From Gaertneriomyces semiglobifer (Eukaryota; Chytridiomycota; Chytridiomycetes; Spizellomycetales; Spizellomycetaceae), in contig JAHLKF010000002.1 of the NCBI GenBank assembly GCA_025558075.1, forward strand, positions 1,178,001 to 1,242,000: DNA of 64,000 bases, given 5' to 3'. Below the pieces are notes generated by a model, which saw only the letters and a program-made list of their open reading frames with translations, did not search any database and was not told the DNA's origin. Below, piece by piece: positions 42,124 through 55,404 of the stretch; position 1 is the first letter of the stretch, and every line of letters begins with the position of its first letter. Made by a program: the position numbers and the translations under genes.

Positions 42124-42512
42124 ATTTTATGATAGATGAAACTTGAACTGGCTGGAAGCATGCTTTGCGATACTCATGAATCAGATCTGATATACCTTGA
42201 AGAGATTGTTGTGTCAATTTTACCCAACGCGTGTGAGATGAACCTTCGAACTCCGCCACGCGATGGATTTCCTCGAACCCAATTTTAGCAGGAGCTCCCT
42301 TACGCCTCGAGTATTTTCGAACACTCTTGTTACCACTAATAGCATCGGAACAATATCCATCATACTTAGAATGTTATGCAAGAATGCCCCATGTTGGCGG
42401 GAAAAGCCAAAATGAAAGACATAATGTAGACCGGCCAGCTGGCATTGCGCGAACGTATCCCTGGAACAACTTTGCAAAGAACAAAACAAAGTAACTGTGC
42501 GAATCGTCAAAA
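42124..42512. other. Intergenic, nothing noted
   Basis: This is the 3' region of the complex I gene and the promoter of the flagellar gene. No ORF or motif is supported. Confidence 0.45.
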
Positions 42513-44656
42513 ATGCCAGGTGTTGTTAAGAAAGCCAACCGACCAAGCCCGGCTACTTTCGCAGCCAATGGTGAGGTTTGCACTTGAGTCTACGCATAGG
42601 TACTCTAGCTCATGTGTCCCATTAGCAACTGATTACATACCGTACAATGCTGGTAAAAGTCAGCTCCCTAAAGAATTCGACAGGACACCAGCAGCGGTTC
42701 TGTCAGGCTTTGAACTTGAAAAGATCCGAAAGATCTCTGCGGATGGCAGAGCCAACGAGCGGTTGGCGGAGTTGCTCAAGAGAGAGGCATGTAATGGTGC
42801 TTTCAGACTTTCGGTAGGGCTGCATCCTGACTTCTTGGGCGTGCATCCATTGCAGAAAGAGGATCTGCATGCGCAATCATTGGCGCGTGTTAAAGAATGG
42901 GATAATACTATCATGGGCCAACGGAGAAAAAGGCTTGCGGCGAAAGCAGAAAGAATGGACGTACAGGAGGTACATGTTACAAATGTTAATACCAAAAGAA
43001 GTTTATTGACGCTGCAAGGCTTCCAGAAAGAACGTCAGAAGGTGGATGAGGAATGGAATAAGGTGAAAGAGGCCGAACGAAATGAAATTGTGAACCGTGC
43101 ACGAAGTATGCAACATTTTGAGGACCCGCGAATCAAGCAACTGACATCGGCATTGCAACTTTCTAATGTCTTGCAGGTAGGTTGATGCTTTGCGCGCGTG
43201 CCACACCGTTGCATGTATGGCCGTGTGCCCAACCTTTTATGCTTCCCAGGAGAGAGATTCACAAATTACCGCTCTTCGAAATCAGCAAAAGACACTTCAA
43301 ACAGTGAAGAATGCGGAAGAAGTGCGTGAGAAAGAAGCACAGGAACGTGCTCGTCGTGCAGAACACGAAGCTATACTCCGAGCAAAGGTGGAGGCGGCCC
43401 GCGTCGCTGCGGTACAAGAACAGCAGATGAGAGAGCATGTTCCTCCGGGACAGAAGCATCCAGCTGAGAAAGTGAGTGCCTTTGCCGCGTCTGACAGTTG
43501 GCATTCAAGGGATACGTGAAGCGAAAATGCCAACTTTGTTATAGTTACAGGACGAGTATTGGGCGGCGGAAGCTAAGCGGAGGGCGCAAGAGGCATTAGA
43601 TGAGACTGCCCGAGAACGACAAGCTCGGATGGAACAAGAGATCAAGCAAAAGAAGGCGCTTGACGAGGCAAAGGTTTTACAACAGGTACATTGCGCTGCC
43701 CAGTCAGTTTCAGTGATTCGGTGGAGCTGACATTCATTACGAAAGGTCGTTAGACGGGAACAGTTAGAACACGAGCGACGCCTGAAAGAAGAGAATCAGA
43801 AGTTTGAAGAGATGAAAAAGCTGTTCAACCTGAAACGAGCAGAAACAGAGCGTCAGGTTGTCAAGTAAGGAAAACATCTGCGCCGCAGGGAAAGCCATGG
43901 TGTTTTGACATGTATGCAATAGGGATCGTCAAACGCGGTCGTTTTATGCTTCAAGAAGTGTGAAAGAACAGGCACGGGAGAAAGAGAGGAGGACCTCTGA
44001 ATACTATGAGCGCAATTTGCATGCACATGATGGGTATTGGGAGAAGCGGGACGCCCAGGAGCGTGCGAAACACGAAGCCGCAATCGCCGAAGAGAGAAGA
44101 TTTCGGGAAGAGAGAGTAGGTCAACAAAGCTACGTGTGTTACAGGCCATGCTCTTACATTGCACACGTAGAACAAAATGGTGCAAGCACGTAAACTTGGG
44201 GAAAAAGAAGAGGGCTTGTCCTTCCGGCATAAGGTTGAAGAGGATGCTGATGTATACCTTCGCGGACTCCAAGCGGAAAAGCAAGCCGCTCAGAAGAAGA
44301 ATGACGCCTTTAAAGAAAGCCAAAGAGAGCAAATGGTATGTGAGTTGCGTATTGCGGGAGTCCGAGCAATGAGCTAAAAGCATTCTCAGCTGTTAAGCAA
44401 GCGTGAGTTGGAACAAAAGCACGCGCAAGAACTCGCACAGGACATAGCGCGTCGCAGAGCTGTGGATGCGGACGATGATGAATTTACCCAATACGCTATG
44501 AAATTGATACAAGATTGGCAAAATGCCGGAAGAGATATAAAGCCATTGTTGAAAGTGCTTCGACAGCAAGAACGTCAGCGCCGAGGGGTCGAGACGGTAC
44601 TACCTCCTGGACCATCGCTTGTAAACACCTTTTCTAGGCTAGGATTCACTCAATAG
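42513..44656 (+). CDS. TPH-domain axonemal protein (CFAP210/CCDC173-like)
   Basis: Eight exons, 42513-42570, 42626-43176, 43250-43471, 43551-43685, 43746-43864, 43923-44115, 44171-44335 and 44390-44656, give 569 residues, all in phase. After a short N-terminus (MPGVVKKANRPSPATF) almost the whole protein is one charged coiled coil of Glu, Arg, Lys, Gln and Ala (REKEAQERARRAEHEAIL, DETARERQARMEQEIKQKK), the trichohyalin-plectin-homology type. The non-coil C-terminus (DEFTQYAMKLIQDWQNAGRD ... LPPGPSLVNTFSRLGFTQ) resembles microtubule inner proteins of ciliary doublets such as CFAP210; CFAP45, CFAP53 and MNS1 are related alternatives. It implies a flagellated stage. Confidence 0.72.
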
Positions 44657-44782
44657 GAGCAGTTATACGCCAGTTCATCAAAGCGGAGGGCGGGTCATGC
44701 TGAAAGCAACCGTGAGAGTAGATCGGTACGAATGGGAGAACGAGGTTCCAGAGCCGTCAATTGCACACTTGAGTTGTGACCG

Positions 44783-46855
44783 TTAGCTGGTCGCCGCAGT
44801 TTTGAACCCAATCATAACCCAAAAGCGTATTTCTTCATCTTCATTTTCGTGCGCGTTATCGGTGGATTCAGGCGGGGTTGGACTTCGTCGAGTTTGCCTT
44901 ACGGTGACAAGCAGCGGAAACTGGTGGGAAAGTCAATCAATGCTGTTTGTTGCCGAGAATTAGAAAGTCACTTGCCTGCATGGGTGCAGCGTCATCTGTC
45001 AAGGATGGTTTGGGCGTGACAGTTAAGAGCACCTTCACATAATTCTTCCGTTTCTCTTGTATACCGACTATACGCTGTTGCGTGCCAATGATTTCCTGGT
45101 CGTCTTCATATTCCCACAGCTCCTTGAGTGGATCAATAGTGAACTTCGGAGCTACAAGTGCAACCTGCTAACATGTCAGAGCATTTCGAAAGCCGCTGCC
45201 ACTGTGGAGGTTCCGTACCTCGCAGTTCCCGACAGTCACAGACTGATCAGACTCGATGTCTGAGCCCCGAGAGGCAGCATGCGTCGTTGCTAGCGAGACA
45301 TCCATGAGGGTATCGGTAGGATTTGTGAAAGTCAATATAACCTGACATGTTCGTTCCGCTGCCATGGGGCTGACGGATGATATGGTGATGGTAGGGATAA
45401 AATGCCTGTTGTCGTGAATGAGCGAACTCTAGCTTCGTAACACCTGACTTCAATATACGGAGAATCACCCTTACGCAGCCATGAGCTTTATCTTGAATCG
45501 TGTACTCTGGGCTTTCTGCTCTGGTTTGACAAGGATATGCTCGCAGCGACGACAGCGTCTAGCGCGTTTCGTGCGAAGCTTTATCCTTTGAGGGTATAAT
45601 GCACTGCATCGGTGGTGAAGAAGTTAGTGAAATCATTTTTTCGGGACGTATTACGACTTTGAAGGAACCTTGTTGTGAGAGGATTACTGCAAGGTTGATT
45701 AAGCTTTTGCCTGAGCGTCGTTGCTGAAGGGCAGAATAAGTACTCATATCTACGAATCGCTTTCTTTGCCGACAATTCTTACAATTCACTGGATCGGCAA
45801 GTCCCACAGTTGGCTCTCCCGTTTCTGGTGGTTGAAAGAGTGGGCTGTAGGCCTCCAGGCGAGAATCCTGATTATCTGCACCGCCCAAAGGTGTTCGGGA
45901 ACTAAGCGACGCAAAGGATGCGAGGGCTGGTATGGATGCCAATAGAGATGCTGGGAGACCCATGGCTGTAGCCGCGGACGACCGGAGTAAACTCAGGGTT
46001 CCAGCTTTCGTATCCTTGACCTTGGTTACTTTCTCAAAATGCCGTCGTAGATTCTCAAACTCGCGTACGTCGTCTTTGGCGTCCTCGGACTTCTGAAGCT
46101 GTGCTATATGGTTGCGTAGAATCAGGTTATCGGTCATTGCAATTCCACCGCTGGACCCACATACTCGCTAAACCCGTGGGTCGTTCAAATTGCAGGCCAA
46201 TTTCCATCGACGTCCATTGGCATGCTCCACAAGAGAGGTAATGTAGGTTGCCTACGGAGGATCGTCGTCCTTCAAATTCGCCAACGTCCGAGGCACTTGT
46301 GCTGGCTTCCACAGCTGACACGACCTGCAGGGTATTCTCGCATACTGGACACTCGAAGCAGTTGCGCCCACACCTGCCGCAAGAAAGATACTTAGTGATT
46401 CATTCACTTGGGTTCTAGTTATAGTTTCTGACCTGTTTTTCTCTGCTTTAACGGAAGCAGATGGAACTTCAAATAGGCAATTGGGACAAAAGTAGCAAGC
46501 CACTTCTTCCTTCGTGCAGCAGGGACAGCAAATACGGCGACAATGATCACAAAAATACATTCGGGATATAGGAAACAAGTCCAGGAAGTCTCCCGCGTTC
46601 GGCGGATACAATTGCCTGTCCGGCGTTTCCAATTCAGGTTCCGTGATGTGATCTCGACAGTGGCACTAACAAACGGTTCTTGGTGAGTAGGAAAATCTTC
46701 GCGAATCCGCACTGCGAGATCAGCTCTCTCACCTGATACTGAACGAATGGCGGCGGGATCGCCACGAACTTTGGGGTTGTGTGAAACCAATATCCCAAAG
46801 GATCTGCGGTGACCATGCCCACCAAAGACTTCGTAACAGGCTGTTCCGGTTGCAT
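44783..46855 (-). CDS. DCTN4: Dynactin subunit p62 (DCTN4)
   Basis: p62 sits at the pointed end of the dynactin filament and aids cargo and membrane targeting. Nine exons, 46855-46733, 46665-46433, 46373-46165, 46103-45783, 45723-45669, 45603-45475, 45405-45219, 45164-44976 and 44920-44783, give 527 residues. The Cys-rich zinc region contains MYFCDHCRRICCPCC, ACYFCPNCLFEVPS, the CGRNCFECPVCENTL motif and YLSCGACQWTSMEIGL. Then come KLRTKRARRCRRCEHILVKPE with STRFKIKLMA, and the C-terminal beta domain (VILTFTNPTDTLMDV, VALVAPKFTIDPLKELWEYEDD, FPLLVTV, EEIRFWVMIGFK). The last intron begins GC instead of GT (AG|GCAAGT). Confidence 0.92.
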
Positions 46856-47102
46856 CTCTCAAACGTCCTACGACTTTAAACTAGCAAAGAATCCTGTAGC
46901 GTTGTTGTCACTTGGGGCTGCCGTGTTGCATCTGGAGCCATTTCGTCGAGAAAATCCCTGACGCGGTCAGCGGCACAGTCACGATTATTAAATCACGGCG
47001 AGGCCAGGTTCCAGACGCCGGCCCCACACGACCCCACAAATAAAAACAGCAGCCATTGAAGAGTAAACGTTACCTACCCCACTAATAAAGAAGCTCTCCA
47101 CC

Positions 47103-47912
47103 ATGGTCCGAATTACTACTCTCGCAGCAGCTGTTTTGGCCGTGCTCGCCTTCACGGCCCCGGTTCGTGCATCAGACGTTGGTCAGGCTGACGCCGCGAC
47201 AGTTGGGTCCACTGAACCCCCGCATGCAAGGTGCCCAATGGCTGGCAAGGTAAAGCGAAAGGATGGCGTTTTTGAGCGTGAGATGTGCACGTTTATTAAC
47301 GGACTTCGTCGATAGTGCCCTTACTACGAGGTGAGTTTTGAGCAACGGGCGCCTTTTGGGCATCGTGCTGAGCGTGTGGGGTTAGCATTCAAAGGAGGCG
47401 GGCACTGCCAAATCAACGGACGGTTCGGAGGGCTGCCCATTGCGCAAAGGTGGATGTCCGTATTATGATCAGCACAAGCAGGACAAAGGGATAGTTGGGG
47501 CGCTGACGACTGAGAACGATGACTGCCCGTTGGCGCACAAGTGCAAGTTTTACCAGGTACAGTCTGCTTGTGAAAGGCTTCGCAACGAGTCCCGCTGTTG
47601 ATATGTGATTTCCAGGATGTTAAAGAGGGAAAGGTTGACCAAGTCGACTTCTCAAAATCAAACTGTCCTCTGGCAGAGAAATGTCCGTACTATGAGGAAA
47701 TCAAGAAGTCTGGAGCCAAGGGAGCTGCTGACTGCCCAGTGATACACGCCTGTCCACACTTCAGCAAAAAGGACATTGAGACTCAACCGCATAAGGGAGG
47801 ACATGCGCATGGTCATTCCCACGAAGGGAAGAAGTGCCCGTACCTCGCCAAACAGAAAGCCGACAATGCACAGGTGAAGAACGACGACAGCGTTGGTCAT
47901 GACGAATTGTAG
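47103..47912 (+). CDS. Secreted protein with repeated CP-x4-CPYY motifs and His-rich segment
   Basis: Exons 47103-47249, 47316-47330 (15 nt, encoding CPYYE), 47386-47556 and 47616-47912 give 209 residues. Residues 1-23 are a signal peptide (MVRITTLAAAVLAVLAFTAPVRA). The mature part carries five diverged double-Cys repeats: CPMAGKCPYYE, CPLRKGGCPYYD, CPLAHKCKFYQ, CPLAEKCPYYE, CPVIHACPHF, and a final CPYL. A His-rich loop (HKGGHAHGHSHEGKK) lies before the last. Without the first intron there is an in-frame TAG just before the microexon; removing 47250-47315 (branch site TTATTAAC, end GATAG) restores the repeat exactly. Cys-Pro dipeptides and His clusters suggest metal or heme binding, but this is inference; I know no assigned function. 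Confidence 0.75.
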
Positions 47913-47970
47913 TGTCTCTGCGTCTGTTTTGTTCTAACCTAGCTACATACCTCTATATACATGGGCTAGT

Positions 47971-50109
<2,139 letters not shown>

Positions 50110-50341
50110 CTTGTGGGGCCTCTGCAGACCGCAGAGAGTATCGCTATTGAGTTTACTCGTGGGACCGCTGCCAAACTGTCAAATCTAGTAATAGTCCCTG
50201 CCGAGATGGAACGAGATTAAAGTTTCGCCAAAAAAGTTCTGATCGCGGATCTTTCTCTCAACAGGCGTAAACAGCCATACTTGCACTCACTTAGACGACG
50301 ACAACGACTAGCGCTACCGCCGAAGGCGCTCATCGTGAGGA

Positions 50342-52063
50342 ATGTCAGTCGTATCCATTACCTCGGACGATGACAGTCCTGGTCCAAGTAGTTTGGATGG
50401 CCCGGACGCTGCTGCCAACCAGCTCGACTTCATATCATTTGATGACGGAGAAGAAGATGTGGACGACGATGCAAATACAACAAAGGACATGATAGATGCA
50501 TTGGATGGGCCTGGCCCTGCTTCAACAGCGCAGTATGAAAAGTCCTTTAAAGACCGGAAGCAGCCCTATCTAAATCGAAGAGACCAGCAACAGAACGGCC
50601 GAGATGGTGGTTATGGCTATGGTTGCATGGATGTCCTTCATCCTCTAGCACGGCCACCATGGCAGCCTCCAGGAAGAATTTACAGCAATAATGCTTTGAA
50701 GATGCTGCATGAGGAAATTGATGATTATGTGCATTTCCTGGTTCCCACAGAGGCAGAGCATCAAATGCGAGAGCTCACAGTGAAGCGGATAGAAAGGCTT
50801 GTAAAGCGACTATGGAAGGACGCTGAAGTCCGTGTCTTTGGTAGTTTCGAGACAAAGCTGTATCTTCCGACGTCAGATGTGGATGTGGTGATCATCTGTC
50901 CCTCCATACCGCCATCACGAACCAAACAAGCACTTACGGACTTGGATCGACTGATCGGGCAGGAAGGTATAGCAAGGAGTAAGGAATTTATATCAGGTGC
51001 TCGGGTCCCCATTATCAAGATAGTGGATGGAGTCACAACGTTTCCTGTGGATATATCATTGAATGTCCCGTCTGGCTTAGACTCTGCTGCCCTCGTCAAG
51101 CAATTCCTCTCTGACCCAGTGTACGGGCCAGGTCTTCGTCCTCTCATGCTTATACTGAAGCAATTCTTACTGCAAAGAGGGATGAATGAACCATTCTCTG
51201 GGGGAATGGGCTCTTATGCACTTCTGGTGCTCGTTAGTTCCTTTCTCAAGCTTCATCCGTTACTACAGATGGGTCAAATACGCTGTCGAGATAATCTGGG
51301 AGTATTGTTGCTTGAGGCACTGGATTTTTGGGGCAACACATTTAATTATTCGGATGTTGCTGTCATTGGAAACATGGAAGAGGCATGGTATGTTACCAAG
51401 GTGAGCTTCAATTCATGCCTACGTTATGGCGTGCTACGTACTGACGCAGTGCGGCAGAACCAATACGCATCGACGCGTGCATCCCTACTGGCCCGGCTAT
51501 CCCTCCCTCAATCTCACCACGCCCTGCGACAGAGTGCGCTAACCCTTGTAGATCCACAAGACCACACCAACGAGCTCGGGGGAGCGACCCGGTCATGGCA
51601 TCAGATTCGTGCTGAATTTTCAAAAATGCATCAGATTCTGCAGGCAATGATTGGTGCTTCTTACGAGCGTCAGCTGAAAGGCGAACGTGTTGAAATTGTT
51701 ACTTTACTGGGAGGCCTGTTGACTGTCCGCAAAGAGGTGATGACCGTTCGCGAAGGGGTACAGGAACGATATCGAACAATGGTTGCAGAAGGCAGAAAAG
51801 TCGGTCGAAGTGGAGCAGATGCGCTGGAGCTCTTCCTGTCAGGCGGCAGCTTAGATGGAACACCTAACCCTGGGCAAAAAAGAAAGTGGAGGGATGAGAG
51901 CAGCGACGAGGAGTATTTATATGTATCCGGCAGTAGCGATGACGACTCTGACGGTGACAATACAGGCCGACGGGATCACACTGGTAGAAGCAATGGTCGT
52001 TCAAACAAGACTAAGGAGATTGAAGGGCGCAAAAAGAAAGGATACCGAAAGCTCAAGAAGTAG
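50342..52063 (+). CDS. TRF4: Non-canonical poly(A) polymerase, Trf4/Pap-associated type
   Basis: Trf4-type enzymes add short oligo(A) tails to aberrant nuclear RNAs in the TRAMP complex. The nucleotidyltransferase core follows an acidic, disordered N-terminus: the catalytic strand reads RVFGSFETKLYLPTSDVDVVI (GS and DxD), with VPIIKIVDG and FPVDISLNV behind it. The central domain contains LRPLMLILKQFLLQRGMNEPFSGGMGSYAL, seen as LKQFLLQRGMNEPFSGG and GSYALLVLVSSFLKLHP, and LGVLLLEALDFWGNTFNY. VDPQDHTNELGGATRSW is the PAP-associated motif. The tail is basic/acidic (KKKGYRKLKK). A 57-nt stretch, 51401-51457 (GTGAGC...CAG, CTGAC branch), is probably an intron; without it the protein is 554 residues, with it 573. 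Confidence 0.92.
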   Translation: MSVVSITSDDDSPGPSSLDGPDAAANQLDFISFDDGEEDVDDDANTTKDMIDALDGPGPASTAQYEKSFKDRKQPYLNRRDQQQNGRDGGYGYGCMDVLHPLARPPWQPPGRIYSNNALKMLHEEIDDYVHFLVPTEAEHQMRELTVKRIERLVKRLWKDAEVRVFGSFETKLYLPTSDVDVVIICPSIPPSRTKQALTDLDRLIGQEGIARSKEFISGARVPIIKIVDGVTTFPVDISLNVPSGLDSAALVKQFLSDPVYGPGLRPLMLILKQFLLQRGMNEPFSGGMGSYALLVLVSSFLKLHPLLQMGQIRCRDNLGVLLLEALDFWGNTFNYSDVAVIGNMEEAWYVTKVSFNSCLRYGVLRTDAVRQNQYASTRASLLARLSLPQSHHALRQSALTLVDPQDHTNELGGATRSWHQIRAEFSKMHQILQAMIGASYERQLKGERVEIVTLLGGLLTVRKEVMTVREGVQERYRTMVAEGRKVGRSGADALELFLSGGSLDGTPNPGQKRKWRDESSDEEYLYVSGSSDDDSDGDNTGRRDHTGRSNGRSNKTKEIEGRKKKGYRKLKK

Positions 52064-52508
52064 AGGCTCGTGACTCCAGTGTTATCAACGCTATTGAACG
52101 CCCGACCTTACCTATTAAAAAAAAGGTCTGATGTCGACCAATCAAAGACCGAAAAGAGAGCGTAATCCTATAAAGATGTGCGCTTGTCCGTTTTACCATC
52201 CACTTACAAGCATCGTTAATGCCAGCCACAGCGTAGGAAACGTTTGGTTGTAGTTTATGCGGATTCCAAGGATCTGTTATGACTCAAAGTAAAGATACAA
52301 ACAATAATTAAATCGCATTGGTGCTTTCCTTGTCACCTTTTACGTTAAAAGATCGAAATGTCTTCTAGTTGATGGTTTCTTGGTCCACGGCAGAATGCGT
52401 CGGCCAAATCTCGGTTGCGAAACTTTTCACTCACTCTTATTGCTCGTTCGTAAACGCCCAGTACAAGAGGTCCAGGCAGTTGATAGACTACCCCCTCAAG
52501 CAAATGAA
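52064..52508. other. Intergenic, nothing noted
   Basis: AT-rich stretches with a TTAAAAAAAAGG-like run near 52113-52126. The downstream gene's frame is open from about 52380 but lacks an ATG before 52505. Confidence 0.4.
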
Positions 52509-54193
52509 ATGACGACTCCGGATACCTCTCGTCCACAACCGCCGCTGCTTCAATCTCGGCGGCCGCGACCGGCAGTCACCGCTGCATGTCCCAATTGCGG
52601 CGTACGCCTGGAATTCTCAGTGCCGGTAAATGCTGAACAAATCTCGCAAGGGACAAGCTCCTCGAAATCATCGAGGGTTGCTGGTTATCAGTGGGACACT
52701 TATCGAGTCCAGTGCTTTTCATGCTTGGAGGAGAGTAACATCCGCGTTGACGAAGCGGTTAGGGTGGATTCCATAAATGATCAACCGCAGAAGGAGCCCG
52801 AGCCACAGCATAGACCTGCTTCAGCTGATGAAGCAGGAAGTAAGAAAAAGAAAAACTATGGAGGGCGGCGTGGAACAGGTCGGTAACTTGAGCTTTCCCG
52901 AGTTCGTGACTAGATTTTCTGAAACACTGGCAAATAGATGAAAATCCTGTGGATATGGAATATTATGAAGTTCTTGAGGTCTCGGCGACTGCGACAGCCG
53001 GTGAGATCAAGAAGGCTTACTACATGAAGGCAATGAAGTGCCATCCGGACAAAAATCCGGATGACCCAAGCGCAGAGGAGAAGTTTAAAGTATTGTCCGA
53101 GGCATACCAAGGTAGGAATGGAACAACTAGGGTCATATTCGTCCATATTAACCGAAATTATGTCCCCCTAGTTCTGTCTGATCCTCAGCGTCGAGCCGTG
53201 TATAATCAGTACGGTCAAACGAATGGAAATGACGCACCTTTTGTTGACCCCGAGGAATTCTTCAAGCAGCAGTTTGGTGGAGATAAGTTTGTAGAGATAA
53301 TCGGTGAGATTTCCATTGCCAAGGATTTTGCGGAGGCTCTATCTGGATTCAACGCCGACGGATCGGAGGGAAACCGGAAAAAGGAACTTACCATCGAAGA
53401 GCGCCACGAGGCGAGAGCACGCCGAGTGGATAAACTTGTGGCTAGTCTAAATCACAAGCTGGCTCTGTATGTGGACGCATTTCCTGTAGAGCTGTCGTCC
53501 GACCTTCCTGGCACCGATGCCAACGCGGCGGCTGCTCGCGAAAGCTTAGCTTCTGCCGCAATGGAAGCATTCCGAACAGTAGCTGCGTTTGAAGCCGATG
53601 GCCTCAAAACGGAGTCCTATGGTGTAGAGTTACTACACGCTATTGGGTACACATATCAACTCAAAGCAGGGCGCTGGATGTCTGAAATTGAAGCGGAAGA
53701 TGGCCCAGTACTTAAACGCGCGTGGGGATTCGGAAACCGCGTTGCGGGATTAATGAGAGAAAAAGCTCATATCATTGGGGAAACTGTGGGTACCTTCAAG
53801 ACTGCAATGGACCTGCAGTCGAGCTTTGCAAAACTCAAGGAGATCGAGAAGAAGAAAGAGGGTAAGAAAGACGACAAGGCCGGTAAAGAAAATGGATCGT
53901 CATCGCAGGAACGCGGGGATGACATGCAGCTGACTCCTGAAGAAGAAGAGCTCAAGAGAACGTTAGAGGCTGAAGCCGCAAGTAAAGGCATAGAGGCGCT
54001 ATGGAGAGGATCCAAGCTGGAAGTCGAAGGTGTCTTGCGAGAAGTTTGTGATAAGGTACTTGGAGAGGAAGGGATTCCGAAAGAAGTACGAAGGCGTCGC
54101 GCTGAAGCTCTGAAGATATTGGGACAAGTATACGAGTCAACCCGGCGCGATGAGTCTCAAATACCCCCAAGCATGGCGGAAGCGCCTCGCTGA
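52509..54193 (+). CDS. J-domain protein with N-terminal zinc ribbon and DnaJ-X domain
   Basis: Exons 52509-52878, 52938-53111 and 53172-54193 give 521 residues. Residues about 20-80 carry CPNC ... CFSC, a candidate two-CxxC zinc site, in a Pro/Ser-rich setting. A J domain follows ([35 protein letters not shown], with the HPD that stimulates Hsp70). Then comes the DnaJ-X region of Caj1/Djp1 relatives: [45 protein letters not shown] and the [23 protein letters not shown] segment. Djp1-type proteins help peroxisomal and mitochondrial import. The 60-nt intron 53112-53171 interrupts the J domain and is open if retained, but its removal restores [18 protein letters not shown]. Confidence 0.88.
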
Positions 54194-54315
54194 TCATCTG
54201 TTTTCCCTGAGTTCTCTCGGATATTGTTTTTATGCTGGCATTGTCCATAGCTCCGTTTCGTTTTTGCTGAGGAAGCATGATCATTATGTAGTCAGATAGT
54301 ATTTCCAAATGTTAT

Positions 54316-54703
54316 TTACAAGTCGTATCTGCGGCGTAACCCGTCTCCGGCGTGGCTACCCTCTCCGAATCCTCGCTCTGGTACAATTAGAGGATTCAAC
54401 TGTGCTAGGTACGTTACGGCCCACCTAATGTCAATACTTTGTGTCAAGATAGCCACAGAGATTTAATGACATGCAACCGGTTCCACTTACATCGTCCACG
54501 TACAGGCCAAAGTCAAACTGACGCACGTCCTCCAAAGCCTAAACAAAGATATGAGAATTGCGTCTCAAACCTGATGGGCGACATACATGACGACAGATGC
54601 TTGATAATTACACTTGGTTCTCACTCTTTGGCATGTAGTAAAACGCCGCCGCGCCCGCAGCGAACACCACCAAAAAGGTCACGAGGATGGGAATCCCGCT
54701 CAT
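54316..54703 (-). CDS. VMA9: V-type ATPase subunit e (Vma9)
   Basis: Subunit e is a small two-helix part of the V-ATPase membrane sector that acidifies vacuoles. Exons 54703-54612, 54538-54491 and 54424-54316 give 82 residues, the family size (about 73-81). The first helix is PILVTFLVVFAAGAAAFYYM, followed by PKSENQVLWRT, the second helix SLTLACTWTMWAVTYLAQLNPLI and a polar tail (VPERGFGEGSHAG). The block PKxNQxxWR...MWAxTxLxQLxPLxxPxR matches yeast Vma9 closely. The splice phases (2, 2) were fixed by this match; other donors give a hydrophilic nonsense frame. The middle exon is only 48 nt. Confidence 0.88.
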
Positions 54704-55404
54704 GGCAGAAGTATGTAGTTCACTTTTTCCAATGGAATCGCGCACAACCTAGGCCCGTCAACGAACAAAATAACCACCGTCAGCATGACAGATGAAAAGT
54801 GGCAGCACCAAAGCAAGCGCATACAAAACGCACCGGACACAAGGACAAGCCGAATTTGGAGTCTGTCCCCACTTCTCGCAACCCAAAACACACACCACAA
54901 CAAAGATCTATTCAGGAATTATCGCTTTCCGCGAGGGCTATACGAGGTTCCACACGAGATTCCGGTTTAAAGAACTGGGTTCCAGCTGTCGTTAACGCGG
55001 TGTGGCCTTGTATTACGTAACAGGTTTTGGAGTGGCCATGGCAACAAGACACATCAGTATGACTCAGACTGTGGGAGTTTTTGGGACGAAGATTGCCATT
55101 TGACGAACGTTGTCTGTTGCAGGAGACATCGTGAGGCAGAGGCAAAGGCAGAGGCAGAGAGCGAGAGCGAGAGAGAGAAACAGAGAGAAGGTGGATGAAG
55201 TTAGCTGCTTGTTTCATTGGCAGGTGTGTTTGCGGGTGGTAATCCGACAATCCGACAACCCCTGCTGTGTATCTGGGCATCGCCCCCGTGATCGCCGGTT
55301 TGTCCTGGATCAGAACGTCTATTCCAACGGGCCGTAGCCTATTCAAAGTTTTCTGCAACCCGATTGCTCCTAGTCCCAACCATTTTCCCAAACTACCTGT
55401 TATC
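54704..55404. promoter_or_regulatory. Divergent promoter of VMA9 and leucyl-tRNA synthetase
   Basis: It has a perfect TGACTCA (Gcn4/AP-1 site) at 55060-55066, about 340 bp upstream of the synthetase ATG, and a purine-rich GGCAGA/GAGA tract at 55134-55192. A long minus ORF over this area (55493-54912) is not credible. Confidence 0.45.
55134..55192. repeat. Purine-rich (GA/GGCAGA) low-complexity tract
   Basis: About 59 nt almost free of pyrimidines apart from regularly spaced C, with GGCAGA and GAGAGCGA units, upstream of the leucyl-tRNA synthetase gene, perhaps in its leader. Confidence 0.8.

Noticed and set aside
47313..47315. In-frame TAG suggesting a truncated or pseudogene CP-repeat protein
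   Set aside because: The TAG is the last triplet of a well-formed 66-nt intron; removal restores the repeat and the frame.
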